Source: Rhabdaerophilum calidifontis
GTDB lineage: Bacteria > Pseudomonadota > Alphaproteobacteria > Rhizobiales > Beijerinckiaceae
DNA: 64,000 nt
NCBI RefSeq assembly: GCF_008641065.1
Contig: NZ_VTRS01000003.1
Span: forward strand, 186,001 to 250,000
Reading direction: 5' to 3'
The notes beneath the pieces were generated by a model. That model was not told the DNA's origin, searched no databases, and worked only from the letters and a program-made list of their open reading frames with translations. Position numbers and translations under genes: made by a program. Shown piece by piece: positions 1 through 12,072 of the stretch; the first letter of the stretch is position 1, and the number at the start of each line of letters is the position of its first letter.

Positions 1-1092
1 CAGCATGCCGGCCGGCTGGCTCGCCACCATCCAGGCGCCCAGGACGACATGGCCATGGCCGAATTCGGGAATGACGATCCGCTGCTGGCGGATCACGCCC
101 TCGGCGCCGTAAGGTCCCTCGCTCCCCCCCGTCGGCCGGCCGTTCTCGAACAGCCGGATATTGGCGCCCTCGCGCGAGAACAGCGGCTTCTCGACGAAGG
201 CAGCGCCGAGATCCGCCTGCGCCTCGTCGGGGAAATAGGCCGGGACGAGGTTGGGATGGCCGGGCGCGCGCTTCCAGAGATAGGCGAGAAGCCCCTTGTT
301 CGAGAGCAGCGCCTTCCAGATCGGCTCGATGAACTGGGTGCCCGAGCCCGGAACCGCCCTGCCGAATTCCTCCCGGAGCATCCATTCCCAGGGGTAGAGC
401 TTGAACAGCATCTCGATCGGCCGGTCGGCGTCATCGACGAAGCGCCCGTCCCGCAGGCCGATCGCGCCGATCTCGAGAAAATGCGTCGCCATCCCCGCCT
501 GCTGCGCCAGTTCCTCGAGATAGGCGACCGTGCCGCGATCCTCCTCGCTGCCGCCGAGGCAGGTCAGATGCAGCCGGTAGGGCTTGCCGTCGCGGAAATC
601 GCGGAGGGCCGCGACCAGCTTGTCATGGAGCGAGTTGAACTGGTCGGCTCCCTTCGGCAACTGGCCGGTGCCGATCATCTCCTCGAGCCAGAGCCATTGG
701 AAGACGCCGGTCTCGAGCAGGGCCGTCGGCGTGTCGGCGTTGTATTCGAGCAGTTTCGCCGGCCCCCTGCCGTCATAGGCGAAATCGAACCGGCCGTAGA
801 GGTTGCGGTCGCCCCGCTGCCAGCTCGCATGGATCTCGCTCCAGAACGCGCGCGGAATGGCGAGCCGGGTCAGGATCTCCTCGTCGCCGATGGCCTCGCC
901 GACGAAATCGAGCGCCATCTCCTCGAGCTCGGCGCTGGGCGCCTCGATATCCTCCTCGATCTCGCGCAGCGTGAAGGCGAAGGCGGCGCTTTCATCCCAA
1001 TAGGGAACGCCCTCGGCGGAATGGAAGGTGAAGCCGACCTGCTCGGCCTTGGCGCGCCAATCGGCGCGCGCGCGCATGGGAACCCGCCGCAT
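1..1092 (-). CDS. Glutathionylspermidine synthase-like ATP-grasp protein (YgiC/YjfC type), 3' end cut by window
   Basis: Predicted ATP-grasp amide ligase. In the bifunctional E. coli enzyme this fold joins glutathione to spermidine; the stand-alone YgiC/YjfC type lacks the amidase half and its substrate is unsettled. The N-terminus MRRVPMRARADWRAK followed by GFTFHSAEGVPYWDE is typical of the family, as are KLYPWEWM (about residues 231-238) and EKPLFSREGAN (about 301-311) in the ATP-grasp core. 364 codons are present and the frame is open at base 1, so only a short C-terminal piece (about 20 residues, judging from the family length) should be missing. The start lies 4 bases after the DUF1190 stop, which implies one transcript with the two upstream genes. 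The fold is well supported; the substrate is not known. Confidence 0.85.
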   Translation of the reverse strand, partial: MRRVPMRARADWRAKAEQVGFTFHSAEGVPYWDESAAFAFTLREIEEDIEAPSAELEEMALDFVGEAIGDEEILTRLAIPRAFWSEIHASWQRGDRNLYGRFDFAYDGRGPAKLLEYNADTPTALLETGVFQWLWLEEMIGTGQLPKGADQFNSLHDKLVAALRDFRDGKPYRLHLTCLGGSEEDRGTVAYLEELAQQAGMATHFLEIGAIGLRDGRFVDDADRPIEMLFKLYPWEWMLREEFGRAVPGSGTQFIEPIWKALLSNKGLLAYLWKRAPGHPNLVPAYFPDEAQADLGAAFVEKPLFSREGANIRLFENGRPTGGSEGPYGAEGVIRQQRIVIPEFGHGHVVLGAWMVASQPAGML

Positions 1093-1096
1093 CGGA

Positions 1097-1840
<744 letters not shown>

Positions 1841-1859
1841 GGCCTGCCCCCTCCCCGTG

Positions 1860-2282
1860 TCAGAGGCTCATCGACGCGGCATTGATGAGGCCGGAGGCGA
1901 TCGAGATCGAAGCCAGCATCGTGCCGGCAGCGGCGGTATTGCTGGCGATCCGCGCCGAAAGGTCGGGGATCAGCATCCGCACGGCGCCATAGGCCGCGAG
2001 CTGGACGAGGAAGGCCGCGCAGCCCCAGATCAGCATGTCCGGAATGCTCGAAGCCTGCTGGATCGCCTTGGCTAGGGGAATGACGAACCCGATCACCGAA
2101 CCGGAAAGCGCGAGTGCCGCCGTCCAGTTGCCCTCGCGGATCAGCGCGAATTCGTCATGCCCGGTCACGCGGGTGTAGACCAGGACGAACAGCGCCACGA
2201 GCGCCGCGCCGACCGCGAAATAGAGCAGGAACCAGGGAATGCCGATGATCGACGAGAAAAGCCCCGAACCGGCCTGGATCAT
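1860..2282 (-). CDS. DUF350 (YjfL) family membrane protein
   Basis: Small integral membrane protein of 140 residues with about four hydrophobic segments (roughly 9-36, 50-72, 82-102 and 117-136), matching DUF350 in length and topology. The function is unknown. It is the first gene of a three-gene unit: the stop is 19 bases before the DUF1190 start and the ATP-grasp gene follows. In E. coli the homologous order yjfL-yjfM-yjfC lies behind the PspA-like yjfJ, which suggests a membrane-maintenance role. The start ATG has a G-rich ribosome-binding site just upstream. No PspA-like gene lies upstream here; downstream is beyond the window. Confidence 0.8.
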   Translation of the reverse strand: MIQAGSGLFSSIIGIPWFLLYFAVGAALVALFVLVYTRVTGHDEFALIREGNWTAALALSGSVIGFVIPLAKAIQQASSIPDMLIWGCAAFLVQLAAYGAVRMLIPDLSARIASNTAAAGTMLASISIASGLINAASMSL

Positions 2283-2419
2283 TGTCGCCCCCCTGCGCCA
2301 TGCGTCTTGTGCGCCACGCGTTTTGGCCCCGCGGCAGGATGCCTCAGGCCGGGCGGGAAGGAAAGCCCCCGCCCCCGCGCCGCGCTGTGCGCGATCGCAT
2401 GGCGGAAACCGGAATCGGC

Positions 2420-4060
<1,641 letters not shown>

Positions 4061-4163
4061 TTAGGGCCGGGAGCGTGATTCGCGCAAAGGAAAATGGCGC
4101 CGTCCACAACGCGCCGGCGACGGATGGCGAAGGCGGCCGGGCTGACCCGGCGACGCCGCGGAA

Positions 4164-4547
4164 TTACGGGCGCTGGGCCGGCTGGCCGCCGGGCGGCGCG
4201 CTCGGGGGCTGGCTGCCCTGGAGGTTGCGCAGCGCGTCGAGTGCGCTGCCGGGCTGGGCCGGCGCCGGCGCGTTCTGGACCGGAGGCGGCGGCGCGATGC
4301 TGTCGAGCGTCGAAGCCGGCGCGCGGCCACGCGCGGCCAGCACCGCCAGCGCCAGCGAGGTGACGAAGAAGGCCGCGCCGAGGATCGCCGTGGTGCGGGT
4401 CAGCAGGTTGGCCTGCCCCCGCCCGGACATGAAGGCCGAGGGGCTCGATCCCATGCCGAGCCCGCCGCCCTCCGAACGCTGGAGGAGCACGACGCCGCAC
4501 AAAGCGGTGACGATCAGGAGATGGATGACGATGAGAACGGTTTCCAT
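4164..4547 (-). CDS. secG: Preprotein translocase subunit SecG
   Basis: Small subunit of the SecYEG channel. Two hydrophobic segments (about residues 3-20 and 52-70) flank the conserved loop LLQRSEGGGLGMG, which identifies SecG. The tail from about residue 75 is Pro/Ala/Gln-rich, as often in high-GC alphaproteobacteria, and brings the protein to 127 residues. It lies between tpiA and pyrG, a common arrangement. No unusual regulation is visible. Confidence 0.95.
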   Translation of the reverse strand: METVLIVIHLLIVTALCGVVLLQRSEGGGLGMGSSPSAFMSGRGQANLLTRTTAILGAAFFVTSLALAVLAARGRAPASTLDSIAPPPPVQNAPAPAQPGSALDALRNLQGSQPPSAPPGGQPAQRP

Positions 4548-4634
4548 GTCGGGTCCGGCCAGGGCGGTCAGAAAATCGGGCGAAGGCGCCTCATAGCGGC
4601 AATATGGGCAACGGGAAAGGAGAAAACGAGCCCC

Positions 4635-5384
4635 TCACGCTGCCTTGGCGATCTCCATGAAATCCGCCGCCCTGAGGCTCGCGCCGCCGACCAGCGCGCC
4701 GTCGACATCGGCAAGGGCAAGAATCTCGCCCGCATTCGCCGGCTTGACCGAACCGCCATAGAGGATGCGCACCGCCTTCGCCGCCTCGCGGCCGAGCAGC
4801 CGGCCGAGAACGCGCCGGATCCCGGCATGCATCGCGGCGATGTCGTCGAGACCGGGGGTCAGCCCGGTGCCGATGGCCCAGACCGGCTCATAGGCGACGA
4901 CCAGCCTCGCGGCCGGCGCCTCGGCCGGAACCGAGCCGCGCAATTGCCGGCCGACCACCGCATCGGCCCGCCCGGCCTCGCGCTGGGCACGCGTCTCGCC
5001 GACGCAGATGATCGCCGTCATGCCCTCCGCGAGCACGGCCGCGGCCTTGGCGCGCACCTCTGCATCCGTCTCGCGATGATCGGTCCGGCGTTCCGAATGG
5101 CCGAGGATCACGGCGCTCGCCCCGGCATCGAACAGCATCGCCGCCGCGAGATCGCCGGTATGGGCGCCGGCGGACGCGGCATGGCAATCCTGCGCGCCGA
5201 TGGCGATTCCGGTGCCGATCGCCGCCGCCGCGGCCGCGTGGATCAGCGTCGCCGGCGGGCAGACGAGGAGATCGGCGCGGGCGCGCAGGGCCGGGGTATA
5301 GGCCCGGCCCATGCCGCTGATTTCGTCGAGACCCGCGCGCAGGCCGTTCATCTTCCAGTTGCCGGCGATGAGGGGCTTGCGCAT
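4635..5384 (-). CDS. tpiA: Triosephosphate isomerase
   Basis: Interconverts dihydroxyacetone phosphate and glyceraldehyde 3-phosphate; glycolysis and gluconeogenesis, cytosolic. The catalytic elements are visible: the lysine in AGNWKMN (about residue 11), the histidine in ILGHSERR (about 95) and the glutamate in [12 protein letters not shown] (about 165), with the phosphate-binding YGGSVKP near 210. 249 residues is standard. A strong ribosome-binding site (GGAGGAA) precedes the ATG. It is divergent from the ppiD-like gene across 165 bases. Confidence 0.97.
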   Translation of the reverse strand: MRKPLIAGNWKMNGLRAGLDEISGMGRAYTPALRARADLLVCPPATLIHAAAAAAIGTGIAIGAQDCHAASAGAHTGDLAAAMLFDAGASAVILGHSERRTDHRETDAEVRAKAAAVLAEGMTAIICVGETRAQREAGRADAVVGRQLRGSVPAEAPAARLVVAYEPVWAIGTGLTPGLDDIAAMHAGIRRVLGRLLGREAAKAVRILYGGSVKPANAGEILALADVDGALVGGASLRAADFMEIAKAA

Positions 5385-5549
5385 GGTGTTCCTCCGGAGG
5401 CGGGCTGCGACAGAATCCGCCGCCTAGCACGGCCGCCGAGGCGCTTCAACGGCGCCGGCACCATGGTTTCGCCGCGATCGGCCCGCTTGCCTTGGCGCGG
5501 CGCGCTCCCTATGGTCCGCCGCGTTTTTGACCCCGAAGGCCCCTCGCCC

Positions 5550-7472
5550 ATGCTGAATGCCATCCGCACCGCCTCCTCGAAATGGCTTGGACGCGTCGTC
5601 CTCACCATCATCATGGGCGTGCTCATCGTTTCCTTCGCGATCTGGGGCATCGGCGACATCTTCCGCGGCGGCGTCAACCGCATGGTGGCGAGCGTCGGCG
5701 AGACGAAGATCGGCGCCGAGGATTTCCGCCAGGCCTTCAACCTCGAGATCCAGCGCATCCAGCGCCAGGCCCGCCGCGTGGTGACGACCGACGAAGCCCG
5801 TGCCTTCGGGCTCGATCGCCAGGTCTTGAACCGGCTGATCGACGAGGCGGCGCTCAGCCAGCGTGCGCGCGCGCTCGGCCTTGCGGTCGACCAGGCCCTG
5901 GTGACGCGCTCGATCGTCGAGGCGCCGGATTTCAAGGTCGGCGGCGTCTTCGACCGCGAGCGGCTCGCGGATGCGCTGCGGCAGGCGGGGATTTCCGAAC
6001 AGACCTTTCTCCAGCGCCAGGCCGAACTCGTGCTGCGCCGGCAGCTTTACAACGGCCTTGTCGGTGCCCTGCCCGGCGCCGAGGCGCTCGGCCGTGCGGT
6101 GCACCAGTTCCGCGCCGAGGAGCGCAATCTCGACGTCGTCACCGTCCCGGCGGACAAGGTGCCCGAACCCGCGCCGCCGGAGGAGGCCGCCTTGCGCGGC
6201 TTCTTCGAGGAGCGCAAGGCCGAGTTCCGCACCACCGAGACCCGCCGCGTGACGCTGCTCCAGATCGGCCCGGCGGATTTCGCGGCCGAGGCGGGGCTGA
6301 CGGAGGCGGAATTGCGCGCCTTCTACGCGCGGCAGGTGCCGGGCGGACGCTTCGGGCCGCCCGAGCGGCGGCAGATCGACCGGGTGCTGTTCGATACCGA
6401 GGCCGAAGCCCGCGACGCCGCCGCGCGCCTGGCCGCCGGCACCGGCTTCGAGGCGCTGCTCGCCGAGCGCAAGCTCGCCGCGAAGGATGTCGATTTCGGC
6501 CGCAAGAGCGCCGGCGAGATCGCCGACCCGGCGATCCGCGACGCGGTGTTCGCGCTGCCCGAGGGCGGCGTCTCGGCCCCGCTCAAGGATGCGTTCGGCT
6601 TCGTACTGTTCCGGGTCCGCGTCATCGAGCCGGGTCAGGTCGCGCCGTTCGAGACAGTGCGCGCCCAGATCGAAGCCGAGGCGCGGCTCGACAAGGTCAG
6701 GCGCGACCCGGCGATCCGGACGCGGCTCGACCAGCTTGTCCGCCGGATCGAGGACCAGCGCCTCGCCGGCAAGAGCCTTGCCGAGGCGGCAGAGGCGGCG
6801 GGGCTGAAGCCGGTGACGATCCTGGCGCTCGATCGCAGCGGCCGCGACGGTCAGGGCAACGCGGTCGCCGTGCCGGGCGGGGCGGATGCGGTCAACGCCA
6901 TCTTCGCTTCCGATATCGGCCTCGACAACGAGCCGCTCCAGACCCGGGAGGGCGGCCATGTCTGGTATGAGGTCAACGGCGTCGAGCCGGCGCGGGACAA
7001 GACCTTCGAGGAGGTCGCGGCCGAGGTCCGGGCGCGCTATCTCGCCGATCAGCGCGGCAAGGCGCTCGCGCGGTTCACCGACGACCTCGTCAAGCGGATC
7101 GAGAACGGCGAAGCCCTCGCCGCGATCGCCGCCGAACTCGGCCGGCCGGTCGAGCCCTATGCGGGGATACGGCGCGCGAGCCGCGAGCCTGGCCTCGGGG
7201 TGGCGGGGGTGGAGCGCGCCTTCTCGGCGCCGGTCGGGAAGCCGGTCAGCACAACCGCCCCGGATGGCACCGGCCGGCTGATCCTCATCGCCCGCACCAC
7301 CAGCCTCCTCCCCTATGATCCGGCGGCGGACGAGCGCTCCGGCTTCGTCCGCGAGCTTGGCCAGGGCATCGCCGAGGACATGATGGCGCAGTATATCGCC
7401 GCGATCCGCCAGGAACTCGGCGTCTCCATCAATCAGGCGGTGCTGAACCAGGCGCTCGGCCAGGCGAACTGA
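5550..7472 (+). CDS. PpiD/SurA_N-type periplasmic peptidyl-prolyl isomerase, membrane-anchored
   Basis: Predicted inner-membrane folding factor of 640 residues. One transmembrane anchor (about residues 16-35, VVLTIIMGVLIVSFAIWGIG) is followed by a SurA-N-like chaperone region and a parvulin-type domain around residues 250-370, where LPEGGVSAPLKDAFGFVLFRV is conserved. The long C-terminal part resembles a second, degenerate parvulin region. The start at 5550 puts the anchor at the very N-terminus as in PpiD; an in-frame ATG at 5512 would add 12-13 residues. The stop is 10 bases before trpE, so it probably heads the trp transcript, an arrangement I recall from other Rhizobiales. Confidence 0.88.
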   Translation: MLNAIRTASSKWLGRVVLTIIMGVLIVSFAIWGIGDIFRGGVNRMVASVGETKIGAEDFRQAFNLEIQRIQRQARRVVTTDEARAFGLDRQVLNRLIDEAALSQRARALGLAVDQALVTRSIVEAPDFKVGGVFDRERLADALRQAGISEQTFLQRQAELVLRRQLYNGLVGALPGAEALGRAVHQFRAEERNLDVVTVPADKVPEPAPPEEAALRGFFEERKAEFRTTETRRVTLLQIGPADFAAEAGLTEAELRAFYARQVPGGRFGPPERRQIDRVLFDTEAEARDAAARLAAGTGFEALLAERKLAAKDVDFGRKSAGEIADPAIRDAVFALPEGGVSAPLKDAFGFVLFRVRVIEPGQVAPFETVRAQIEAEARLDKVRRDPAIRTRLDQLVRRIEDQRLAGKSLAEAAEAAGLKPVTILALDRSGRDGQGNAVAVPGGADAVNAIFASDIGLDNEPLQTREGGHVWYEVNGVEPARDKTFEEVAAEVRARYLADQRGKALARFTDDLVKRIENGEALAAIAAELGRPVEPYAGIRRASREPGLGVAGVERAFSAPVGKPVSTTAPDGTGRLILIARTTSLLPYDPAADERSGFVRELGQGIAEDMMAQYIAAIRQELGVSINQAVLNQALGQAN

Positions 7473-7482
7473 CGGGGCCGAC

Positions 7483-9006
7483 ATGCAGATCGAGCCCGCC
7501 TTCGACCGTTTCGAGCCCCGCTTCCGGGCCGGCGAGGCCCAGGCTTTGGCCCTGCGGCTCGTCGCCGATCTCGAAACGCCCGTCTCGGCCTATCTCAAGA
7601 TGAAGCCCCTCGCCGGCGAGGGGCCGAGCTTCCTGCTCGAATCCGTCGAGGGCGGCGCGGTGCGCGGCCGCTATTCCATTCTCGGGCTGATGCCGGATCT
7701 CCTCTGGCGCTGCACCGGCGAAAGCTGCGAACTGACGCGCGGCGGCGTGACGGAAACGCTCTCCGGCCGGCCGCTCGACACCTTGCGCGCGCTGATCGCC
7801 GAGAGCAGCATTCCGCATCTCGACGACCTGCCGCCGATGGCGAGCGGGCTGTTCGGCTTCCTCGGCTACGACATGGTGCGGCAGATGGAACGGCTGCCGC
7901 CGGCCAAGCCGGATCCGATCGGCGTGCCGGATGCGCTGCTGATCCGCCCGACGCTGGTGCTGGTCTTCGACGCGGTGAAGGATGAGATCGCGATCATCAC
8001 GCCGGTCTTCCCCCGGCCGGGCCAGAGCCCGCGCGCGGCCTACGAGGCGGCGTCGGACCGGCTGCAGGCGGCGCTCGCCGCGCTCGAGGCGCCGCTTGCG
8101 ATCCCTCCCGCCCCGCATGATGCCGCAGCGCGGCTGCCGCAGGCCGTCTCCAACACCAGCCCGGCGGAATACGCGGCGATGGTGGCGCGCGCGCGCGATT
8201 ACATCGCCGCCGGCGACGCGTTCCAGATCGTGCTGAGCCAGCGCTTCTCGACGCCCTTCGATCTCGATGCCTTCGCGCTCTATCGCGCGCTGCGCCGCGT
8301 CAATCCCTCGCCCTATCTCTGTTATCTCGATCTCGGCGGCTTCCAGATCGTCTGTTCGAGCCCGGAGATCCTCGTCCGGGTCACCCACGAGGCCGAAGGG
8401 CGGCGCAAGGTCACGATCCGGCCGATTGCCGGCACGCGCCCGCGCGGCGCGGACCCGGCCGAGGACCGGGCGCTGGAGCACGAGCTGCTCCACGACAGCA
8501 AGGAGCGCGCCGAGCACCTGATGCTGCTCGATCTCGGCCGCAACGATGTCGGGCGGGTCGCCGAGATCGGTTCGGTCAAGGTCACGGATTCCTTCTTCGT
8601 CGAGCGCTACAGCCAGGTGATGCACATCGTCTCGAATGTCGAGGGCAGGCTCGATCCGCGCCGCGATGTCGTCGATGCGCTGGCGGCCGGCTTCCCGGCC
8701 GGAACCGTGTCCGGCGCGCCGAAGATCCGCGCCATGGAGATCATCGACGAACTGGAGAAGGACAAGCGCGGGCCTTACGCCGGCGCGATCGGCTATTTCG
8801 GCGCCGACGGCGCCATGGATACCTGCATCGTGCTGCGCACCGCGCTGGTGAAGGACGGGATGATGCATGTCCAGGCCGGCGCCGGCATCGTCTATGACAG
8901 CGATCCCGCCGCCGAGCAGCGCGAATGCGAGAACAAGGCCAAGGCCCTGTTCCGGGCGGCGGAGGAAGCGGTGCGCTTCGCAAGCCGCGGGCGGCGGGGG
9001 CAATGA
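7483..9006 (+). CDS. trpE: Anthranilate synthase component I
   Basis: Converts chorismate to anthranilate with ammonia from TrpG; first step of tryptophan synthesis. 507 residues. The LLES motif of the tryptophan feedback site (PSFLLES, about residues 45-51) is present, so feedback inhibition is expected. The chorismate-binding half shows IAGTRPRG, LMLLDLGRNDVGRV and GTVSGAPKIRAMEII. It sits 10 bases behind the ppiD-like gene and 25 bases ahead of trpG. There is no room for a leader-peptide attenuator directly in front of it. Confidence 0.97.
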   Translation: MQIEPAFDRFEPRFRAGEAQALALRLVADLETPVSAYLKMKPLAGEGPSFLLESVEGGAVRGRYSILGLMPDLLWRCTGESCELTRGGVTETLSGRPLDTLRALIAESSIPHLDDLPPMASGLFGFLGYDMVRQMERLPPAKPDPIGVPDALLIRPTLVLVFDAVKDEIAIITPVFPRPGQSPRAAYEAASDRLQAALAALEAPLAIPPAPHDAAARLPQAVSNTSPAEYAAMVARARDYIAAGDAFQIVLSQRFSTPFDLDAFALYRALRRVNPSPYLCYLDLGGFQIVCSSPEILVRVTHEAEGRRKVTIRPIAGTRPRGADPAEDRALEHELLHDSKERAEHLMLLDLGRNDVGRVAEIGSVKVTDSFFVERYSQVMHIVSNVEGRLDPRRDVVDALAAGFPAGTVSGAPKIRAMEIIDELEKDKRGPYAGAIGYFGADGAMDTCIVLRTALVKDGMMHVQAGAGIVYDSDPAAEQRECENKAKALFRAAEEAVRFASRGRRGQ

Positions 9007-9031
9007 GGAATCAGGGCCGGAGGCGGGAACC

Positions 9032-9628
9032 ATGCGCGTCGCACTGATCGACAATTACGACAGCTTCACCTTCAACGTGGTCCATGCGCTGGGGCGCGAG
9101 GGCGCCAAGGTCGAGGTGTTCCGCAACGATGCGATGCCTGCGGAGGAACTGCTTGCCCTCAAGCCCGACGCCCTTGTCGTCTCCCCCGGCCCCTGCACGC
9201 CGAACGAGGCTGGCATCTCGCTCGACGCGATCCGCCTCGCCGCCGGCAAGGTACCGCTCTTCGGCATCTGCCTCGGCCATCAGGCGATCGGCCAGGTTTT
9301 CGGCGGCCGGGTCGTGCGCGCGACGCCGATGCACGGCAAGCTCTCGCGCATCAGCCATGACGGCAAGGGGCTGTTCCGCGGCATCAACGGCCCGCTCGAA
9401 GTGACGAGATACCATTCGCTGGTCGTCGAGGCCGCGAGCCTGCCCGAGACGCTGCTCGCCACCGCGCGCGATGCGGACGGGCTCGTCATGGCCCTCCAGC
9501 ACCGCGCGATGCCGGTCTATGGCGTGCAGTTCCACCCCGAATCGATCGCCACGGAACAGGGGCAGCAGATCTGCCGCAACTTCCTCGTCCTGGCACGCGA
9601 GTTCAACGCCTGCACGCGGGCGGCATGA
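9032..9628 (+). CDS. trpG: Anthranilate synthase glutamine amidotransferase component
   Basis: Supplies ammonia from glutamine to TrpE. 198 residues. The class I amidotransferase triad is visible: cysteine in FGICLGHQ (about 79-86), and His-Glu in VQFHPES (about 170). The N-terminus [14 protein letters not shown] is the family signature and fixes the ATG at 9032, with GGAGGCGGG upstream as ribosome-binding site. The last 13 bases of the gene are duplicated just downstream. Confidence 0.97.
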   Translation: MRVALIDNYDSFTFNVVHALGREGAKVEVFRNDAMPAEELLALKPDALVVSPGPCTPNEAGISLDAIRLAAGKVPLFGICLGHQAIGQVFGGRVVRATPMHGKLSRISHDGKGLFRGINGPLEVTRYHSLVVEAASLPETLLATARDADGLVMALQHRAMPVYGVQFHPESIATEQGQQICRNFLVLAREFNACTRAA

Positions 9629-9643
9629 GAGCGGGCGGCATGA
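9616..9643. repeat. 13-bp tandem direct repeat at the trpG stop codon
   Basis: GCGGGCGGCATGA occurs at 9616-9628 (ending in the trpG stop) and again at 9631-9643, two bases apart. It looks like a recent tandem duplication of the trpG 3' end. Confidence 0.8.
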
Positions 9644-9740
9644 ACCGGCCGGAGCCCGGCTTTGCCACCGCCGGACGGACGCGCTAAGAACCCCGGACGC
9701 GCGGATATTTCAGGATTTCACACGCCAGGGCCGCTTTGAT

Positions 9741-10778
9741 ATGGACGCCTTCAAGCCGCTGATCGCCAAGGTTGCCGCCGGGTTGCCGCTGAGCCGGGAC
9801 GAGGCCGAGCTGGCATTCAGCCAGATCCTGTCCGGCGAATCGACCCCGGCGCAAACCGCCGGGTTCCTGATGGCGCTGCGCGTGCGCGGCGAGACCGTCG
9901 AGGAATTGACCGGCGCGGTCGCGGCGATGCGGGCGCGGATGCTGGCGGTGCCCCCCGTGGCCGGCGCGATCGATGTCGTCGGCACCGGCGGCGATGCCTC
10001 GGGCTCATGGAATGTCTCGACCCTCGCGGGGCTGATCGTGGCCGCCTGCGGCGTGCCGGTCGCCAAGCACGGAAACCGCGCCGCTTCGTCGAAATCCGGC
10101 GCGGCGGATGTGCTTCAGGCGCTGGGCGTACGGATCGGCCTCGCGCCGGCGGAGGTTTCCGCCTGCCTCGCCAAGGCCGGCTTCGCCTTCATGGTCGCGC
10201 CGGCGCATCACCCGGCGATGCGCCATGTCGCGCCGGTGCGCACCGAACTCGGCACGCGCACGATCTTCAACCTGCTCGGCCCGCTCTCGAACCCGGCAGG
10301 GGTGCGGCGGCTGCTGCTCGGTGTCTTCGCGCCCTCCTGGCTCGAACCGATTGCCGAGACGCTGCGCGATCTCGGCACCGAGGCGGCTTGGGTCGTCCAT
10401 GGCGCGGACGGGCTCGACGAGATCACCACCACCGGCCCGACCCATGTCGTGGAGCTGAAGGCCGGCGCGATCCGCCGCTTCGAGATCGAGCCGGCCGAGG
10501 CCGGCCTCCCGCTTGCCGAACCCGCGGCGCTGAAGGGCGGAGAACCCGGCCGGAACGCCGCCGCCCTCAAGGCGGTGCTGGCCGGAGAGAAGAACGCTTA
10601 TCGCGACATCGCCTTGTTCAACGCCGCTGCGGCGCTGCTCGTCGCCGGCAAGGTCGAGACCCTGCGGGAGGGGGCCTCCCTCGCCGCCCAGGCATTGGAC
10701 AGCGGCGCCGCAGGCGCGGTGCTCGACACCGTGATCGCAGCCTCGAACGCGGCATCGGCGAACGGGGCCCCGGCATGA
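9741..10778 (+). CDS. trpD: Anthranilate phosphoribosyltransferase
   Basis: Transfers phosphoribose from PRPP to anthranilate; second step of tryptophan synthesis. 345 residues. Motifs: the glycine-rich PRPP loop [17 protein letters not shown] (about 77-93), [17 protein letters not shown] (about 111-127), and GPLSNPAG (about 180). The ATG at 9741 follows a 112-base gap after trpG. The stop overlaps the trpC start (ATGA), which suggests translational coupling. Confidence 0.97.
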   Translation: MDAFKPLIAKVAAGLPLSRDEAELAFSQILSGESTPAQTAGFLMALRVRGETVEELTGAVAAMRARMLAVPPVAGAIDVVGTGGDASGSWNVSTLAGLIVAACGVPVAKHGNRAASSKSGAADVLQALGVRIGLAPAEVSACLAKAGFAFMVAPAHHPAMRHVAPVRTELGTRTIFNLLGPLSNPAGVRRLLLGVFAPSWLEPIAETLRDLGTEAAWVVHGADGLDEITTTGPTHVVELKAGAIRRFEIEPAEAGLPLAEPAALKGGEPGRNAAALKAVLAGEKNAYRDIALFNAAAALLVAGKVETLREGASLAAQALDSGAAGAVLDTVIAASNAASANGAPA

Positions 10779-11587
10779 GCGACATCCTGCGCCGGATCGA
10801 GGCGACCAAGCGCGACGAGATCGCGGCCGCGAAGGCGCGCCTGCCCGCGTCCGATTTGCGCCGAGAGGCGGAGACGGCGCCGCCCCCCCGCGGCTTCCTC
10901 GCCGCGCTCGCGGCCGCGCATGCCGCTGGCCGCTTCGCCCTCATCGCCGAGATCAAGAAGGCGAGCCCGTCCAAGGGGCTGATCCGGGCGGATTTCGATC
11001 CGCCCGCGCTTGCCCGCGCCTATGCGGCGGGCGGCGCCTGCTGCCTCTCGGTGCTGACCGACACGCCCTATTTCCAGGGTTCGGCGGCGGATCTCGTCGC
11101 CGCGCGCGCGGCCTGCGCGCTGCCTGTCATCCGCAAGGATTTCCTGATCGATCCGTATCAGGTGCTGGAGGCCCGCGCGATGGGTGCGGATTGCATCCTC
11201 GTCATCCTGGCAAGCGTCGACGACATGCTGGCGCGCGACCTGATCGACACCGCGAAGGGCCTCGGCATGGATGCGCTTGTCGAGGTGCATGACGAGGCCG
11301 AAATGGCGCGTGCGCTGAAGCTCCCCGCGCGGCTCGTCGGCATCAACAACCGCGATCTGAAGACCTTCCATGTCGATCTCGCGACCTCCGAGCGCCTCGC
11401 GCCGATGGTGCCGGCGGGGCATGTCCTGGTCGGCGAGAGCGGCATCTTCACCGCGGCGGATTGCCGGCGGCTCGCGCTGGCCGGGATCCGGACCTTCCTG
11501 GTCGGCGAGAGCCTGATGCGGCAGGCGGATGTCGCCGCCGCCACCCGCGCGCTCATCGGCGCCGGCGCGGCGGAGAGCGCCGGATGA
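10775..11587 (+). CDS. trpC: Indole-3-glycerol phosphate synthase
   Basis: Closes the indole ring of carboxyphenylaminodeoxyribulose phosphate; fourth step of tryptophan synthesis. 270 residues, one (beta/alpha)8 barrel. Motifs: [11 protein letters not shown] (about 58-68, catalytic Lys), [22 protein letters not shown] and VGESGI. It is monofunctional, not fused to TrpF. Its start overlaps the trpD stop and its stop overlaps the moaC start, both as ATGA. trpF, trpB and trpA are not in the window. Confidence 0.97.
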   Translation: MSDILRRIEATKRDEIAAAKARLPASDLRREAETAPPPRGFLAALAAAHAAGRFALIAEIKKASPSKGLIRADFDPPALARAYAAGGACCLSVLTDTPYFQGSAADLVAARAACALPVIRKDFLIDPYQVLEARAMGADCILVILASVDDMLARDLIDTAKGLGMDALVEVHDEAEMARALKLPARLVGINNRDLKTFHVDLATSERLAPMVPAGHVLVGESGIFTAADCRRLALAGIRTFLVGESLMRQADVAAATRALIGAGAAESAG

Positions 11588-12072
11588 CCCCCCGCCTCAC
11601 CCATCTCGACGATTCCGGCGCGGCCTCCATGGTCGATGTCGGCGACAAGGCCGCCAGCGCCCGCGAGGCGCTCGCCGAAGGCCGGGTGGCGATGGCGCCG
11701 GCGACGCTCGATCTCATCCTCTCCGGCATGGCCAAGAAGGGCGACGTGATCGCGGTGGCGCGGATCGCCGGCATCATGGCCGCGAAGCGCACCCACGAGC
11801 TCATCCCGCTCTGCCATCCGCTGCTGCTGACCAAGGTCGCGGTCGAGATCGAGCCCGACCCCGCCCTGCCCGGCCTGCGCGTCACCGGCCTCGCGCGCGT
11901 CTCGGGCCAGACCGGCGTCGAGATGGAGGCGCTGACTGCGGTGGCGGTTGCCTGCCTCACGATCTACGACATGGCCAAGGCGGTCGATCGCGGCATGCGG
12001 ATCGAGGGCATCCGGCTTCTTGCGAAATCCGGCGGGAGATCCGGCACCTGGCAGGCGGAGCCCCTGCCGTGA
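11584..12072 (+). CDS. moaC: Cyclic pyranopterin monophosphate synthase
   Basis: Works after MoaA to make cyclic pyranopterin monophosphate, the first stable intermediate of molybdenum cofactor synthesis. 162 residues, the usual length. Conserved segments: [15 protein letters not shown] at the N-terminus, [15 protein letters not shown] (about 62-76) and [13 protein letters not shown] with the catalytic Lys in [11 protein letters not shown] (about 130). Start and stop overlap the flanking genes, so trpC-moaC-moeA are translated as a coupled string. Confidence 0.97.
   Translation: MTPRLTHLDDSGAASMVDVGDKAASAREALAEGRVAMAPATLDLILSGMAKKGDVIAVARIAGIMAAKRTHELIPLCHPLLLTKVAVEIEPDPALPGLRVTGLARVSGQTGVEMEALTAVAVACLTIYDMAKAVDRGMRIEGIRLLAKSGGRSGTWQAEPLP

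Noticed and set aside
2351-2374. Stem GGGCGGG / CCCGCCC between pyrG and the DUF350 gene
   Set aside because: No T-tract on either strand; probably chance in GC-rich DNA.
4521-5549. In-frame extension of the ppiD-like gene upstream through tpiA
   Set aside because: It is antisense to tpiA; the membrane anchor expected at the N-terminus begins after the ATG at 5550.
9640-9687. 15-codon frame before trpD as a tryptophan attenuator leader
   Set aside because: It has no tryptophan codons and no terminator/antiterminator stems follow.
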